From NCBI RefSeq assembly GCF_900101505.1, contig NZ_FMZI01000001.1:1-64000 (forward strand): a stretch of DNA of 64,000 nucleotides, written 5' to 3'. The notes under the pieces are model-generated. The model was not told the origin of the DNA and searched no databases. It saw nothing but the letters and a program-made list of their open reading frames with translations. Every line of letters starts with the position of its first letter. Within the stretch, counting starts at the first letter, position 1. The DNA comes from Antarctobacter albus. Its GTDB lineage: Bacteria > Pseudomonadota > Alphaproteobacteria > Rhodobacterales > Rhodobacteraceae. This document shows positions 27,817-35,982 of this stretch, piece by piece. The position numbers were made by a program, and so were the translations under genes.

Positions 27817-28656
27817 ATGAAACGATTTATCACAACGGCACTTGTGACGTCGACCGCGCTGGCCCCGCTGAGCCTGGCGGCACAGGAATGCACCAACGAC
27901 ACATGGAAAAAGATCATGGAGAGCGGCACGCTCACCGTGGGGGTCAAGGCCGATTACAAGCCCTGGGGCTACCGCGGCACCGACGGGTCCATCATCGGCA
28001 TGGAGCCGGACATGGCCCAGATGATCGCCGACACGATGGGCGTCGATCTTGAACTGGTGGCCGTTGTCAGCTCGAACCGGATGCAGTTTCTTGAACAGGG
28101 GCAGATCGACCTGATGATCGCCACCATGACCGACCGCCCCGACCGGCGCGAACTGGTGGGCATCGTCGGCCCCAACTACTACACCTCGGGCACTAACGTC
28201 ATGGCGCCCAAGCAACTGGGCTTTACCGAGTGGAGCGACCTGACCGGCAAACCGGTCTGCGGCATCCAGGGCGCCTTCTACAACCAGATCGTCGAGGACC
28301 GCTATGACGTCGAGGTCGTGGCCTTCTCCGGCACTGCCGAGGCCAAGCAGGCGCTGCGCGACAAGAAATGCGTGGCCTTCGTCTACGACGACAGCTCGAT
28401 TGGGTCGGATATCGCCAGCGGAAACTGGGACGATTTCGAAATGCCGCTGCCCTCTGAGGATGACAGCCCCTGGGCGCTGGCCGTGCCCAAGTCCGAGGAA
28501 AATTGCGTCTTCGGGGCCTTCATGAAAGGCATGCAATACCAATGGCACCTCGACGGTACTCTGGTCGAGCTGGAAGAAAAGTGGGGTATCAAGCCCACCG
28601 CCTTCCTGGCCAAGCAGCAGGAGCTGATCCAGCAGACGACGCCGATGCCGGAATAA
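27817..28656 (+). CDS. polar amino-acid ABC transporter substrate-binding protein
   Basis: The 279-aa protein has a signal peptide (MKRFITTALVTSTALAPLSLAAQ) and the SBP_bac_3 fold. Visible segments are GTLTVGVKADYKPWGYRG, GMEPDMAQMIADTMGVDLELV and QIDLMIATMTDRPDRRELVG, where the Arg binds the ligand carboxylate. Four cysteines in the mature protein are unusual for the family and may form disulfides. GGGAG is eight bases before ATG 27817. Two permeases, a PPOX flavoprotein and an ATPase follow. The exact amino acid is unknown. Confidence 0.92.
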   Translation: MKRFITTALVTSTALAPLSLAAQECTNDTWKKIMESGTLTVGVKADYKPWGYRGTDGSIIGMEPDMAQMIADTMGVDLELVAVVSSNRMQFLEQGQIDLMIATMTDRPDRRELVGIVGPNYYTSGTNVMAPKQLGFTEWSDLTGKPVCGIQGAFYNQIVEDRYDVEVVAFSGTAEAKQALRDKKCVAFVYDDSSIGSDIASGNWDDFEMPLPSEDDSPWALAVPKSEENCVFGAFMKGMQYQWHLDGTLVELEEKWGIKPTAFLAKQQELIQQTTPMPE

Positions 28657-28657
28657 C

Positions 28658-29410
28658 ATGAACGGATTCGAGGAGTTCTTTCGCGAACTCGCCGCCGAGC
28701 ATGCGCGGTGGAACTTCATCTGGCTCTATGACGAGAAACAGGCCGGGCGGATTCTGTCCGGCCTGTGGATGACCATTCAGCTAAGCATTGCCTGCGTGCT
28801 GCTCTCGGTCATCATTGGCGTTTTCGGCGCCTGGGCGCAGGGCGCCCAGAACCGCGTGCTGCGCGGCGTGGTGCAGGGCTATATCCAGTTCTTCCGCAAC
28901 ACGCCGCCGCTGGTGCAGCTCTTGTTCTTCTACTTTGCGCTGGGCCAGTTCACGCCGTCCTACAGCCCGGACGGCTGGCTGGAGGTGCCGATCATCTCCA
29001 ATGTCGGCTGGGCGATCATCTCGCTGTCCTTTTTCGCGGGCGCCTTCAACGTGGAAATCTTCCGCGCAGGCATCGAGGCGGTGCCTGACTCCACTGTCGA
29101 GGCGGCGGAGAGCCTGGGCATGACGCGCACGCAGACCTACCGCGAGGTGGTCTTTCCGCTGGCACTGAGGGTGTCGATCCCGTCGCTGAACAACAATCTG
29201 GTGAACCTGGTCAAGACGACGACGCAGGCCTATGCCATCGCCGTGCCGGAACTGCTGTATGAAAGCGTGTCGGTCTGGAACGATTTCCCCTCGGCGCAGA
29301 ACCCCACGATGCTGTTGCTATTCGTGACCTATATCCTGCTGGTCGGCATCCTCGTGATGGGCATGAACCGTTGGGAACGCAAGATGAGGATCCCCGGCTA
29401 TGGACAGTAG
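28658..29410 (+). CDS. polar amino-acid ABC transporter permease (HisM/GlnP type)
   Basis: The 250-aa membrane protein begins one base after the binding-protein stop. It has the typical FFRNTPPLVQLLFFYFALGQF segment (core cited) and the EAA loop EAAESLGMTRTQTYREVVFPLALR. Five membrane segments are expected. Its last codons overlap the next permease gene by eleven bases. Confidence 0.93.
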   Translation: MNGFEEFFRELAAEHARWNFIWLYDEKQAGRILSGLWMTIQLSIACVLLSVIIGVFGAWAQGAQNRVLRGVVQGYIQFFRNTPPLVQLLFFYFALGQFTPSYSPDGWLEVPIISNVGWAIISLSFFAGAFNVEIFRAGIEAVPDSTVEAAESLGMTRTQTYREVVFPLALRVSIPSLNNNLVNLVKTTTQAYAIAVPELLYESVSVWNDFPSAQNPTMLLLFVTYILLVGILVMGMNRWERKMRIPGYGQ

Positions 29411-30269
29411 GCTGCACGGGCAGACCGACCTGCCGGTCATGAAACCCTATGTCCTGCGTGGACACCAATACGACGAGATGTTCCTGGTGCGCTGGCTGGG
29501 CAGTCTGCCGCCGTGGAGCTTTCTTGTCCTGCTGGCGCTCTGGCCTGCGGCGGCCTTTGCGCAATCGGCCAGTTTCGGCACGGCGGATGCCTTTGTCGCG
29601 CTCTGGCGCTGGATCCCCTTCCTGACCTTCCAGGGGTTCCTGTTCAACGTGTTGATCTCGCTGTTTGCCATGTTGATCGGCACGACTCTGGGCGCGGCGC
29701 TGGGCCTGGCGCAGGTGTCGCGCAACAAGGTGACGCGCGGGATTTCCTGGTCAATCACGCAGCTGTTCCGAAATTCGCCCTGGCTGGTGCTGCTCTTCGT
29801 GGTGCTGCTGGCTTTCCCGTTCGAGATCAATGTTTTCGGCCTGACCATCCCGATCCCGGCCTGGGTCAAGGCGGTGATCGGGCTGAGCCTGCCGGTCATG
29901 GCCAATATCTCCGAGATCGTGCGCGGTGCGGTCAACTCCGTGCCTTCGGCCCAGTGGGAGGCCGCGGAAAGCCTGTCCTTCACCCGCACGCAGACCCTGT
30001 GGCAGATCATCCTGCCGCAGTGTTTCAAGCGGATGATCCCGCCCTGGATGAACTGGTACGCGATCCTGACAATGGCGACGCCGCTTTGTTCGCTCCTGGG
30101 CGTGGGCGAGATCATCACCTTTTCCCGCCAGGCGATGGAGGCCGAGAACAACCACCCCGAGCTGCTGATGCCCTTCTATGGTTACGCGCTGGTGCTGTTC
30201 TTTGCCTATTGCTACCCGATCGCCCGGCTGACCATCGCGCTGGAACGGCGCTATTCCGTGAAACTCTGA
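29400..30269 (+). CDS. polar amino-acid ABC transporter permease, second subunit
   Basis: The 289-aa protein has an N-terminal extension of about 45 residues, then the His/Glu/Gln permease fold. Diagnostic parts are QLFRNSPWLVLLFVVLLAFPF and the EAA loop EAAESLSFTRTQTLWQIILP. It pairs with the preceding permease as a heterodimer. The start lies inside the previous gene, indicating translational coupling. Confidence 0.92.
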   Translation: MDSRLHGQTDLPVMKPYVLRGHQYDEMFLVRWLGSLPPWSFLVLLALWPAAAFAQSASFGTADAFVALWRWIPFLTFQGFLFNVLISLFAMLIGTTLGAALGLAQVSRNKVTRGISWSITQLFRNSPWLVLLFVVLLAFPFEINVFGLTIPIPAWVKAVIGLSLPVMANISEIVRGAVNSVPSAQWEAAESLSFTRTQTLWQIILPQCFKRMIPPWMNWYAILTMATPLCSLLGVGEIITFSRQAMEAENNHPELLMPFYGYALVLFFAYCYPIARLTIALERRYSVKL

Positions 30270-30276
30270 GGCTGCC

Positions 30277-30915
30277 ATGTCCGATCTCCACGCCATCGCC
30301 ACCCGCGAAGACCTGCGCGCCATTACCGGCGAGGCGGGTGAGCGGCCCGCCGGCAAGGTCATCGACCATATCGACCCGCTCTGCGCGCGGTTCATCGCGG
30401 CATCGCCCTTTGTCCTGCTGGCGACCCGGGGGGCGGACGGGCTGCTGGATCTTTCCCCAAAGGGCGATCCGGCGGGATTCGTGGCCGTGCTGGATGACAA
30501 GACGCTGGCGCTGCCGGACCGGCTGGGGAACAAGCGTTTCGACAGTTTCGAGAACGTGCTGCACAGCCCCGAGGCCGCGCTGATCTTCCTGATCCCCGGC
30601 CACAACGACACGCTTCGGGTTGCGGGCAAGGCGCGGCTGACACGTGACCCCGACCTGTGTGAACGGCTGGCCGTCAACGGGCGCCCGGCGCAATTCGTCC
30701 TGCTGCTGACGGTCGAAGAGGCCTATCTGCATTGCGCGAAATGCATGATCCGCTCGCGGATGTGGCAGCCCGATCACTGGCCGGACACCTCGGACGTGCC
30801 CAGCCTTGCCGAGGCGATGGTCGCCCACGGCAAGCTGGTCGAGAAAAAGCTGGTCGCGGACGTCGACGAGATGGCGCAGATCATCGCCGACGACGCCAAG
30901 AACCGCCTCTACTAG
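30277..30915 (+). CDS. PPOX-type flavoprotein, MSMEG_1061-like
   Basis: The 212-aa protein belongs to the pyridoxamine 5'-phosphate oxidase-like split-barrel family. FVLLATRGADGLLDLSPKGDPAGFV and LALPDRLGNKRFDSFENVLH are the FMN-binding-type segments. LHCAKCMIRSRMWQPD near residue 150 is characteristic of the MSMEG_1061 subgroup. It is inserted between the permeases and the ATPase of an amino-acid importer (7- and 11-base gaps). It may therefore act on the imported compound, with FMN or F420-like cofactor use unproven. Confidence 0.82.
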   Translation: MSDLHAIATREDLRAITGEAGERPAGKVIDHIDPLCARFIAASPFVLLATRGADGLLDLSPKGDPAGFVAVLDDKTLALPDRLGNKRFDSFENVLHSPEAALIFLIPGHNDTLRVAGKARLTRDPDLCERLAVNGRPAQFVLLLTVEEAYLHCAKCMIRSRMWQPDHWPDTSDVPSLAEAMVAHGKLVEKKLVADVDEMAQIIADDAKNRLY

Positions 30916-30926
30916 GAGAGACAGGC

Positions 30927-31673
30927 ATGAGCTGGACCCCCGATTTGCCCATCGTGTCCCTCAAGGACGTGCACAAGAGTTTTGGCGACTTCGAGGTGCT
31001 GAAGGGCGTCAGCCTGGACGTGATGAAGGGCGAGGTGATCTGCATCATCGGGCCTTCGGGATCGGGCAAATCCACCCTGATCCGCTGCATCAACGCGCTG
31101 AACGACATCCAGGGCGGGTCGATCACCGTCGAGGGGCAGGAGGTCAGCGACCCGAAACTGGACAAGCTGGCGCTGCGCAAGAAGGTCGGCATGGTGTTCC
31201 AGCAGTACAACCTGTTCCCGCACAAGACGGCGCTGGAAAACGTCATGATGGCGCCGTTGAAGGTGCTCAAGGAAGATCCCAAGACGGTCGAGGACCGGGC
31301 GCGCTCGTTGATCAAGAAGGTGCGGCTGGAGGGGAAAGAGGACAATTACCCCGGAGAGCTGTCAGGCGGCCAGCAGCAGCGCGTGGCCATCGCACGCAGC
31401 CTTGCGATGCGGCCCGACGTGATGCTGTTCGACGAGGTGACGGCGGCGCTGGACCCCGAGACGGTCAAGGAAGTGCTGGTCACGATCAAGGACCTCGCCG
31501 CAGAGGGGATGACCTGCATCCTTGTCACGCATGAAATGGGCTTTGCCCGCGAGGTGGCGGACCACATCTATTTCACCGACCGGGGCGTGATCGTGGAACA
31601 CGGGCCGCCCGCCACCTTCTTTGCCGAGGCAAAGGACCCGCGCACCAAGGAATTCCTCAGCCAGATCCTGTAG
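30927..31673 (+). CDS. polar amino-acid ABC transporter ATP-binding protein (GlnQ type)
   Basis: The 248-aa protein has Walker A GPSGSGKST (42-50), LSGGQQQRVAIARSLAM, Walker B VMLFDEVTAALDPE and VTHEMGFAREVADH. The usual DEPTSALD of GlnQ proteins reads DEVTAALD here. ATG 30927 follows AGGAGAG. It ends four bases from the convergent tonB gene without a clear terminator. Confidence 0.95.
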   Translation: MSWTPDLPIVSLKDVHKSFGDFEVLKGVSLDVMKGEVICIIGPSGSGKSTLIRCINALNDIQGGSITVEGQEVSDPKLDKLALRKKVGMVFQQYNLFPHKTALENVMMAPLKVLKEDPKTVEDRARSLIKKVRLEGKEDNYPGELSGGQQQRVAIARSLAMRPDVMLFDEVTAALDPETVKEVLVTIKDLAAEGMTCILVTHEMGFAREVADHIYFTDRGVIVEHGPPATFFAEAKDPRTKEFLSQIL

Positions 31674-31677
31674 CGGT

Positions 31678-32772
31678 TCAGCGTCCCTGGATCTGGATCG
31701 AGAAGCTGCGCCTTGCGCCGTTGGGCGGCTGCGGGAAGGGGGCCGCGCTGCGCACCACGCCCAGGGCCGCGCGATCCAGCGCCGAAGACCCGGAACTGCG
31801 CGCCAGCGAGAGAGAGGCCAGGCCGCCGCCCGAGGAAATCGAAAAGGCGACGACGGCGGTGCCGCGTGCATTCACGCGCGGCCGTCCGGCGCGGGACAGC
31901 TTGCGCATGACAAGCCCGGGATAATTGCTGGCCGCCGCGTTGCCGGGCGCGGCCTTGCGACCGTTGTTGCCTGAGTTGCGCGCCTTGGCCGCGTCGTTTC
32001 CGGTGGGGTTGCCGGCGCGGGCGTTGCGCGCGGCGCCGCCGCCCTGCGGTGCGGGTTTCGCCCTTGGCTTGGCCACCGGCCTGGGTTTGGGGGCTGGCTT
32101 GTTCGCGGCCTCGAATTCCGGCGTGCGCATCTTCGGTCGCAGCGAACGGGAGACTGCCGCGCTCTTCGGTGCTTCGCCGGTCACCCGTGCCGTCGTGGGG
32201 GCGCTGTCCGGTGCGACGGGTTTGATCGCGGGCGCGGGGTCTGGCCGTTCCGGTGTGACCCGTTCCGGCGCGGGGGCCAAGGCGGCAAGGTCCTGCGTTT
32301 CGGGAGTATCGGGTTTCTGCGACACCAGGCGCGGGCCGGTGTCCTTCTGTGCCGGGTCGACCGCAGCCAGACGGCGGGCCATCGGTTCCGGCGGCGTGGG
32401 ATCGGGGCGCGCGGTCTCGGCCCTGTCCCTGGGCCGTTCCGGTGCCGCTTTTTCCGGGGCGGGGCGGTCGGCGCTATCCCTCGTCCGGTCAGGTGCGGTT
32501 TCGTCCGGTTTTGCCTGCTCCACAGGATCCTTGGCCCGCTCGGGTGTCAGTTGCTCCGGTTCGGCGCCTTCTGCCGGGGTCTTTGCCGGCTCGGGTTGCA
32601 CCCGGCCAGCGGCCATGTCGGCGAATGACGACCCAAGCCGCACCTCGGCCCCGCCCGAGGCGCCTTCGGTCCGGGGGTCTTCGGGGCTGGCAAGGGTCAG
32701 CGCCACGGCGCCGTGGGCCAGCAGCGCCAGCGACACGGCGGAGGATTTGGCAAGTCGGGACGAGACGATCAT
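31678..32772 (-). CDS. tonB: TonB-like energy transducer of the haem uptake system
   Basis: The 364-aa protein has an N-terminal membrane anchor (about 7-28). A long Pro/Glu/Lys-rich periplasmic spacer (about 55-270) contains repeated PE-x-P and RPDP elements. The C-terminal TonB domain is YPGLVMRKLSRAGRPRVNARGTAVVAF (core cited) to the end. The ATG overlaps the exbD stop (ATGA). It is the last gene of a twelve-gene unit that begins with hmuS and is dedicated to haem receptor HmuR by context. Confidence 0.87.
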   Translation of the reverse strand: MIVSSRLAKSSAVSLALLAHGAVALTLASPEDPRTEGASGGAEVRLGSSFADMAAGRVQPEPAKTPAEGAEPEQLTPERAKDPVEQAKPDETAPDRTRDSADRPAPEKAAPERPRDRAETARPDPTPPEPMARRLAAVDPAQKDTGPRLVSQKPDTPETQDLAALAPAPERVTPERPDPAPAIKPVAPDSAPTTARVTGEAPKSAAVSRSLRPKMRTPEFEAANKPAPKPRPVAKPRAKPAPQGGGAARNARAGNPTGNDAAKARNSGNNGRKAAPGNAAASNYPGLVMRKLSRAGRPRVNARGTAVVAFSISSGGGLASLSLARSSGSSALDRAALGVVRSAAPFPQPPNGARRSFSIQIQGR

Positions 32773-33155
32773 TCCACGGCCTTCTCGGTGACAATGACAA
32801 TTTTTTCGGCGCCAGCCCCGCGCAGCGCCCGACCGATCCGGACCAGATCGGCGGCGTTCAGATCCCGGTCGGGAATCACGCGCAGCCGGGCGCGCGCCTC
32901 TGCAGGCAGCTGGGTCATGAAGCTGGCGGCACTGTCCTGCGAGGCGCCGCGCCATGTCATGCGTCCGTCCGCGTGGATCACCAGCGCATCGGCGGGCGCG
33001 GCGGTGTCCAGATCCGCCGTGCGCACCAGCGTCAGATCCTTGTCCAGCGGGCGGGCCAGTGTCCCCGCCACAAGAAAGAAGATCAGCATCAGGAAGACGA
33101 TGTTGATCAACGCGATGGTCGGTTCACGTTCGGTTTTCTGGCGGCGCGCTCTCAT
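32769..33155 (-). CDS. exbD: ExbD-like biopolymer transport protein, second copy
   Basis: The 128-aa protein has a single N-terminal membrane helix (IALINIVFLMLIFFLVAGTLA, cited as a core segment) and a periplasmic domain ending RGAGAEKIVIVTEKAVE. The usual membrane aspartate of ExbD (MTPxIDV) is replaced by Asn in ALINIVF, while the first paralog has LIDVIF. The ExbB/ExbD motor needs that Asp for proton flow, so this copy may be structural. It overlaps both neighbours by four bases. Confidence 0.85.
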   Translation of the reverse strand: MRARRQKTEREPTIALINIVFLMLIFFLVAGTLARPLDKDLTLVRTADLDTAAPADALVIHADGRMTWRGASQDSAASFMTQLPAEARARLRVIPDRDLNAADLVRIGRALRGAGAEKIVIVTEKAVE

Positions 33156-33538
33156 GAGGCCTCCAGTACCGTGAGTTTGAGGCCGGGCAGGGCGCGGATT
33201 GCCACCAGCAGGTCGGTCAGGCGCTGGGCTGTGACCTCGCCCTGCAGGGCGACGATGACGGGCAGGTCGGTTTCCGTGTCGGTTTGATGCTGGCGCAGCG
33301 CTTTGGGCAAAGCCGTGAACTCATGCGGGGTGCCGTTGAGGCTCAGCCCGTCCGGCGCCAGCCGCAGGAACACCGGGCGCAGGTTGGAGGCGGCGCCAGT
33401 CCCGGCGCCGCCCGCAGCCAGTTCGACCTCGGCAAAGCGCGAAAAGGTCGAGGAAAGCATGAAGAACAGCAGCAGAAGAAAGATCACGTCGATGAGCGAG
33501 GTCATCGACAGCTTTCGCCGCCGGTGACGCCTACGCAT
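33152..33538 (-). CDS. exbD: ExbD-like biopolymer transport protein, first copy
   Basis: The 128-aa protein starts with a basic stretch MRRRHRRRKLSMTSLIDVIF; Asp16 in the membrane helix fits the essential ExbD proton-path residue. The periplasmic domain follows (LPVIVALQGEVTAQRLTDLL). ATG 33538 lies inside the end of exbB (eight-base overlap). It works with ExbB to energise TonB. Confidence 0.88.
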   Translation of the reverse strand: MRRRHRRRKLSMTSLIDVIFLLLLFFMLSSTFSRFAEVELAAGGAGTGAASNLRPVFLRLAPDGLSLNGTPHEFTALPKALRQHQTDTETDLPVIVALQGEVTAQRLTDLLVAIRALPGLKLTVLEAS

Positions 33539-34187
33539 GGGCCGGCGCTGCGGTCGCTGCAGGGGCAAAGGTCTGGGCCTGGCCGGCGGGGGCCAGGATC
33601 GTGCGCAGGGCCTTTTGCGCCAGCACTCGTTCGGCATCCATGCGGCCTTCGAACCAGCTCAGCACCAGCGCGGTGGGCATGGCGACGGCCAGCCCCACGG
33701 CGGTGGTCAGCAGAGCGACCCAGATGCCGCCCGCGAGGATCGAGGGATCGACCTGCGCCCCGGCCTCCTGCAGGGCCTGAAAGGCCGAGATCATGCCCAG
33801 AACCGTGCCGAAAAGCCCCAGAAGCGGCGCCAGTTGCGCGATGGAATCCAGCAGGCGAAGCCCGGATTCCAGCCGCGCAAATCGCGCTTCCGCCTCGGCT
33901 TCCAGCCGGTCGGCATCGCCCTGGCCGTCCAGCGCCATCGCCACCACCGGGCGCAAATAGCTGCGCGACAGGTCCAGGTGGCGGCGCGCGGCCAGACGGT
34001 TGCCCATGTCCCAGGCCTCGATTGCCTCGCGCAGGGCGCGGTGGCGCCCGACGCCCGCGGTGGTGAACTGCCAGAACTTGTAAAGCACGACCGCCGAGAC
34101 GACGATCGACAGCGCACCCAGCAGGATGACGACCGGGCCGCCAAGGTCAAAGATCCGTTGCAGGGCGTCTCGCAAAGTCTCGATCAT
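33531..34187 (-). CDS. exbB: ExbB/MotA/TolQ-family proton channel protein
   Basis: The 218-aa protein has three membrane regions. One is near residues 15-40 (GGPVVILLGALSIVVSAVVL). The other two, about 110-185, are LLDSIAQLAPLLGLFGTVLGM and ILAGGIWVALLTTAVGLAVAMP, the conserved ExbB/TolQ motifs. There is no N-terminal periplasmic extension. The start overlaps the stop of an exported-protein gene (ATGA). Confidence 0.92.
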   Translation of the reverse strand: MIETLRDALQRIFDLGGPVVILLGALSIVVSAVVLYKFWQFTTAGVGRHRALREAIEAWDMGNRLAARRHLDLSRSYLRPVVAMALDGQGDADRLEAEAEARFARLESGLRLLDSIAQLAPLLGLFGTVLGMISAFQALQEAGAQVDPSILAGGIWVALLTTAVGLAVAMPTALVLSWFEGRMDAERVLAQKALRTILAPAGQAQTFAPAATAAPAHA

Positions 34188-34612
34188 CCGATGATCTCCA
34201 CGTCCGTGCGGCTGCGCAGGTCCAGGTCCTGCGTGCAGGCGTCGGCACTGTCGGCCTCGCAGGTCTCGGCGCCGTTGATCAGAAGGCGGCCCAGGTCGGA
34301 ACAGGCCAGGCCGGAAACAAGGAACTGGCGCACGCGGGGGCGGGCGGCGGGAAGATCCCCGAAATCGAACAGGGTCATACGATCCACGCGGCCCTCGGTG
34401 TCGAACAGAACCGCCTCGTAGACGGCCTGCGCGATGTCGTTGGTGTGGCCGTTCTGGATCAGGAAGCTGATGCGACAGGCGCCGTCGACCGGCTCCAGCG
34501 CGTTGAGTTCCAGCGAGACATGCGCACCCTGCACGGTTTCTGCCTGCGCGGGTGCCGCAAGGGTGATGGCAAGGGCGCAGAGCGCCGGAATGTCAAAGGA
34601 CGGAAGGTTCAT
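34184..34612 (-). CDS. small exported protein of the haem/Ton operon
   Basis: The 142-aa protein has an N-terminal signal peptide (MNLPSFDIPALCALAITLAA, cleavage after AQA). I do not recognise the family. The mature part has three or four cysteines (GACRISF, SGLACSDLG, ETCEADSADAC) that could form disulfides. It is fused to exbB by an ATGA overlap and so is probably a periplasmic accessory of the Ton motor or haem system. Codons upstream of 34612 are open but not gene-like. Confidence 0.7.
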   Translation of the reverse strand: MNLPSFDIPALCALAITLAAPAQAETVQGAHVSLELNALEPVDGACRISFLIQNGHTNDIAQAVYEAVLFDTEGRVDRMTLFDFGDLPAARPRVRQFLVSGLACSDLGRLLINGAETCEADSADACTQDLDLRSRTDVEIIG

Positions 34613-34697
34613 CAAACCAGCCCCCATCGGTGGGTTTTCGTGTCTGGCTGGGGCTGGACACCCGGGCTGGTTAATCATGTGCCTAGCAGGCGGGGTC

Positions 34698-34718
34698 CTG
34701 TCAGGCAATACCTGACAG
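34698..34718. promoter_or_regulatory. perfect 21-bp palindrome inside the haem operon
   Basis: CTGTCAGG (34698-34705) and CCTGACAG (34711-34718) are perfect inverted repeats around CAATA. The site lies in the 116-base gap between a 55-codon gene and the exported-protein/exbBD/tonB genes, about 90 bases before the 34612 start. No T-run follows on either strand, so an operator for a second promoter is more likely than a terminator. Confidence 0.5.
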
Positions 34719-34728
34719 AAAGAATTGG

Positions 34729-34896
34729 CTATTGAGGGCGGCGCGGATCGGGCGCCGGTCCCGTCGCCCGCTGCAGGTCGATCAATTGTTCCAGCGCCAG
34801 ACCCGTGCTGTCAGACGGATCCGTGCCGGATTGCAGAATCTCGCGCCAGCAGACCGTGCGGAAACGGTCGTCCTGATCCTGGCAGGGGGCGCTCAT
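34729..34896 (-). CDS. small protein (55 aa) of the haem operon
   Basis: A 55-codon frame starts at ATG 34896, overlapping the stop of the haem monooxygenase gene (ATGA). It encodes MSAPCQDQDDRFRTVCWRE through GLALEQLIDLQRATG to a proline/arginine tail. No family is recognised. Two cysteines (C5, C16) are present and there is no signal peptide. Coupling to the monooxygenase and codon use typical of the region support it as real. Confidence 0.6.
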   Translation of the reverse strand: MSAPCQDQDDRFRTVCWREILQSGTDPSDSTGLALEQLIDLQRATGPAPDPRRPQ

Positions 34897-35216
34897 GCCG
34901 CCCGGGCCTCGATGCTCTGGATGGAGGTGAAGCCCTCGAACCGGGGCGCACCTTCGTGCAGCTTGCGGCTCTGGCCGGCGCGGGCGTGGGCGGCACGGAA
35001 TTCCTCGCTGCCGGTCCAGGCGCGGAAATGCACCTCGGTTTCCCAGACGGTGTGCGAGGCATAGAGGATCCTGCCGTCTTCCTCGGGGCCGCGCAGCATG
35101 TCGAAGGCGACAAATCCCGCCATGTCGCGGAGGTGGCTTTCGCGCGACAGCCAGAGATCCTCGAACTCGGCCGCGTTCTCGAGCAGGACGGTAAAACGGT
35201 TCATTGCCAGGTACAT
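34893..35216 (-). CDS. IsdG/HmoA-like antibiotic-biosynthesis-type monooxygenase, probable haem-degrading
   Basis: The 107-aa protein has the dimeric ferredoxin-like ABM fold. It starts MYLAMNRFTVLLENAAEFED with Asn6, then has LWLSRESHLRDMAGFVAFDML and TVWETEVHFRAWTGSEEF. IsdG-type enzymes use an Asn/Trp/His set that has candidates here. Its position beside hmuSTUV and ChaN supports haem breakdown to release iron. GGGAGA precedes ATG 35216. Confidence 0.82.
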   Translation of the reverse strand: MYLAMNRFTVLLENAAEFEDLWLSRESHLRDMAGFVAFDMLRGPEEDGRILYASHTVWETEVHFRAWTGSEEFRAAHARAGQSRKLHEGAPRFEGFTSIQSIEARAA

Positions 35217-35228
35217 GGCGGTCTCCCC

Positions 35229-35972
35229 TCAGTTTGTTTTCAGGCTGGCGCAGGGATCGTCACGCTCTGCCGGGGGGACGATGGTGACCGTGTCGAAGGG
35301 CATGTCGGTCGGGCCTTCGACAAAGCCCGTTGCATGGGTCGTCACCTCTGGCGCGGCTCGGGCGATCATGGCGGGAACGCCCCAGTCGGTGCGGGCATGA
35401 CCATTGCCCGCGATCACCGCGACGGGCGGGCCGTAGCGGTCCAGCGCCTCCAGCGCGGCGCGGGCAAAGACGGCGTCACGGTAGCGCTGGACCTCGACCA
35501 TGCCCGCCATCATCTCGCGCGGCATGGCCCGGCAATGGGCCTCGAACTGCATCTCTTCGCGTTGGGTCTGCTGTGCCCCGGGCAAGGGGGCATCCAGGCC
35601 GAACCTTGGCGCATCGCTGCCAAAGAGCGCGGCGGCGCCATCGCCATAGACCGCACGCACGTTCTCGCGCGGTGCTGCAGCGCCGACGATGCGCGCCGCG
35701 CCCAGGGCGTCGAAGATCGGGGCGTACAGCGCGTAGTCCGGCCAGCCAGAATTGCCCCAGATCGCGGGGATCTGGTCGCGGTCCTGATCGGCGCGGCGTG
35801 CGTCGTCGGGTGTCAGCATCTCAAAGACCACGGCGGTGGGCTGCAAGGTTTCCAGTGCTCGCGCCTGCCCGATGTGCGCGTCGGGATTGTCGTGGACCTC
35901 TCCGAGGATGACGATATCGGGATCGGCGAGCGCGGGCGTGGCAAGGCAGAATATGAGGGCGGCAAGGCGCAT
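35229..35972 (-). CDS. ChaN-family haem-binding protein
   Basis: The 247-aa protein has a signal peptide (MRLAALIFCLATPALA) and the ChaN/DUF399 fold: IVILGEVHDNPDAHIGQARAL (core cited), VFEMLTPDDARRADQDRD, MAGMVEVQRYRDAVFA and VIAGNGHARTDWGVP. ChaN of Campylobacter binds two haems between two monomers. Unlike that protein this one has no convincing lipobox, so it may be free in the periplasm. ATG 35972 was chosen because the signal peptide begins there. Confidence 0.85.
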   Translation of the reverse strand: MRLAALIFCLATPALADPDIVILGEVHDNPDAHIGQARALETLQPTAVVFEMLTPDDARRADQDRDQIPAIWGNSGWPDYALYAPIFDALGAARIVGAAAPRENVRAVYGDGAAALFGSDAPRFGLDAPLPGAQQTQREEMQFEAHCRAMPREMMAGMVEVQRYRDAVFARAALEALDRYGPPVAVIAGNGHARTDWGVPAMIARAAPEVTTHATGFVEGPTDMPFDTVTIVPPAERDDPCASLKTN

Positions 35973-35982
35973 GGGTGACCTT

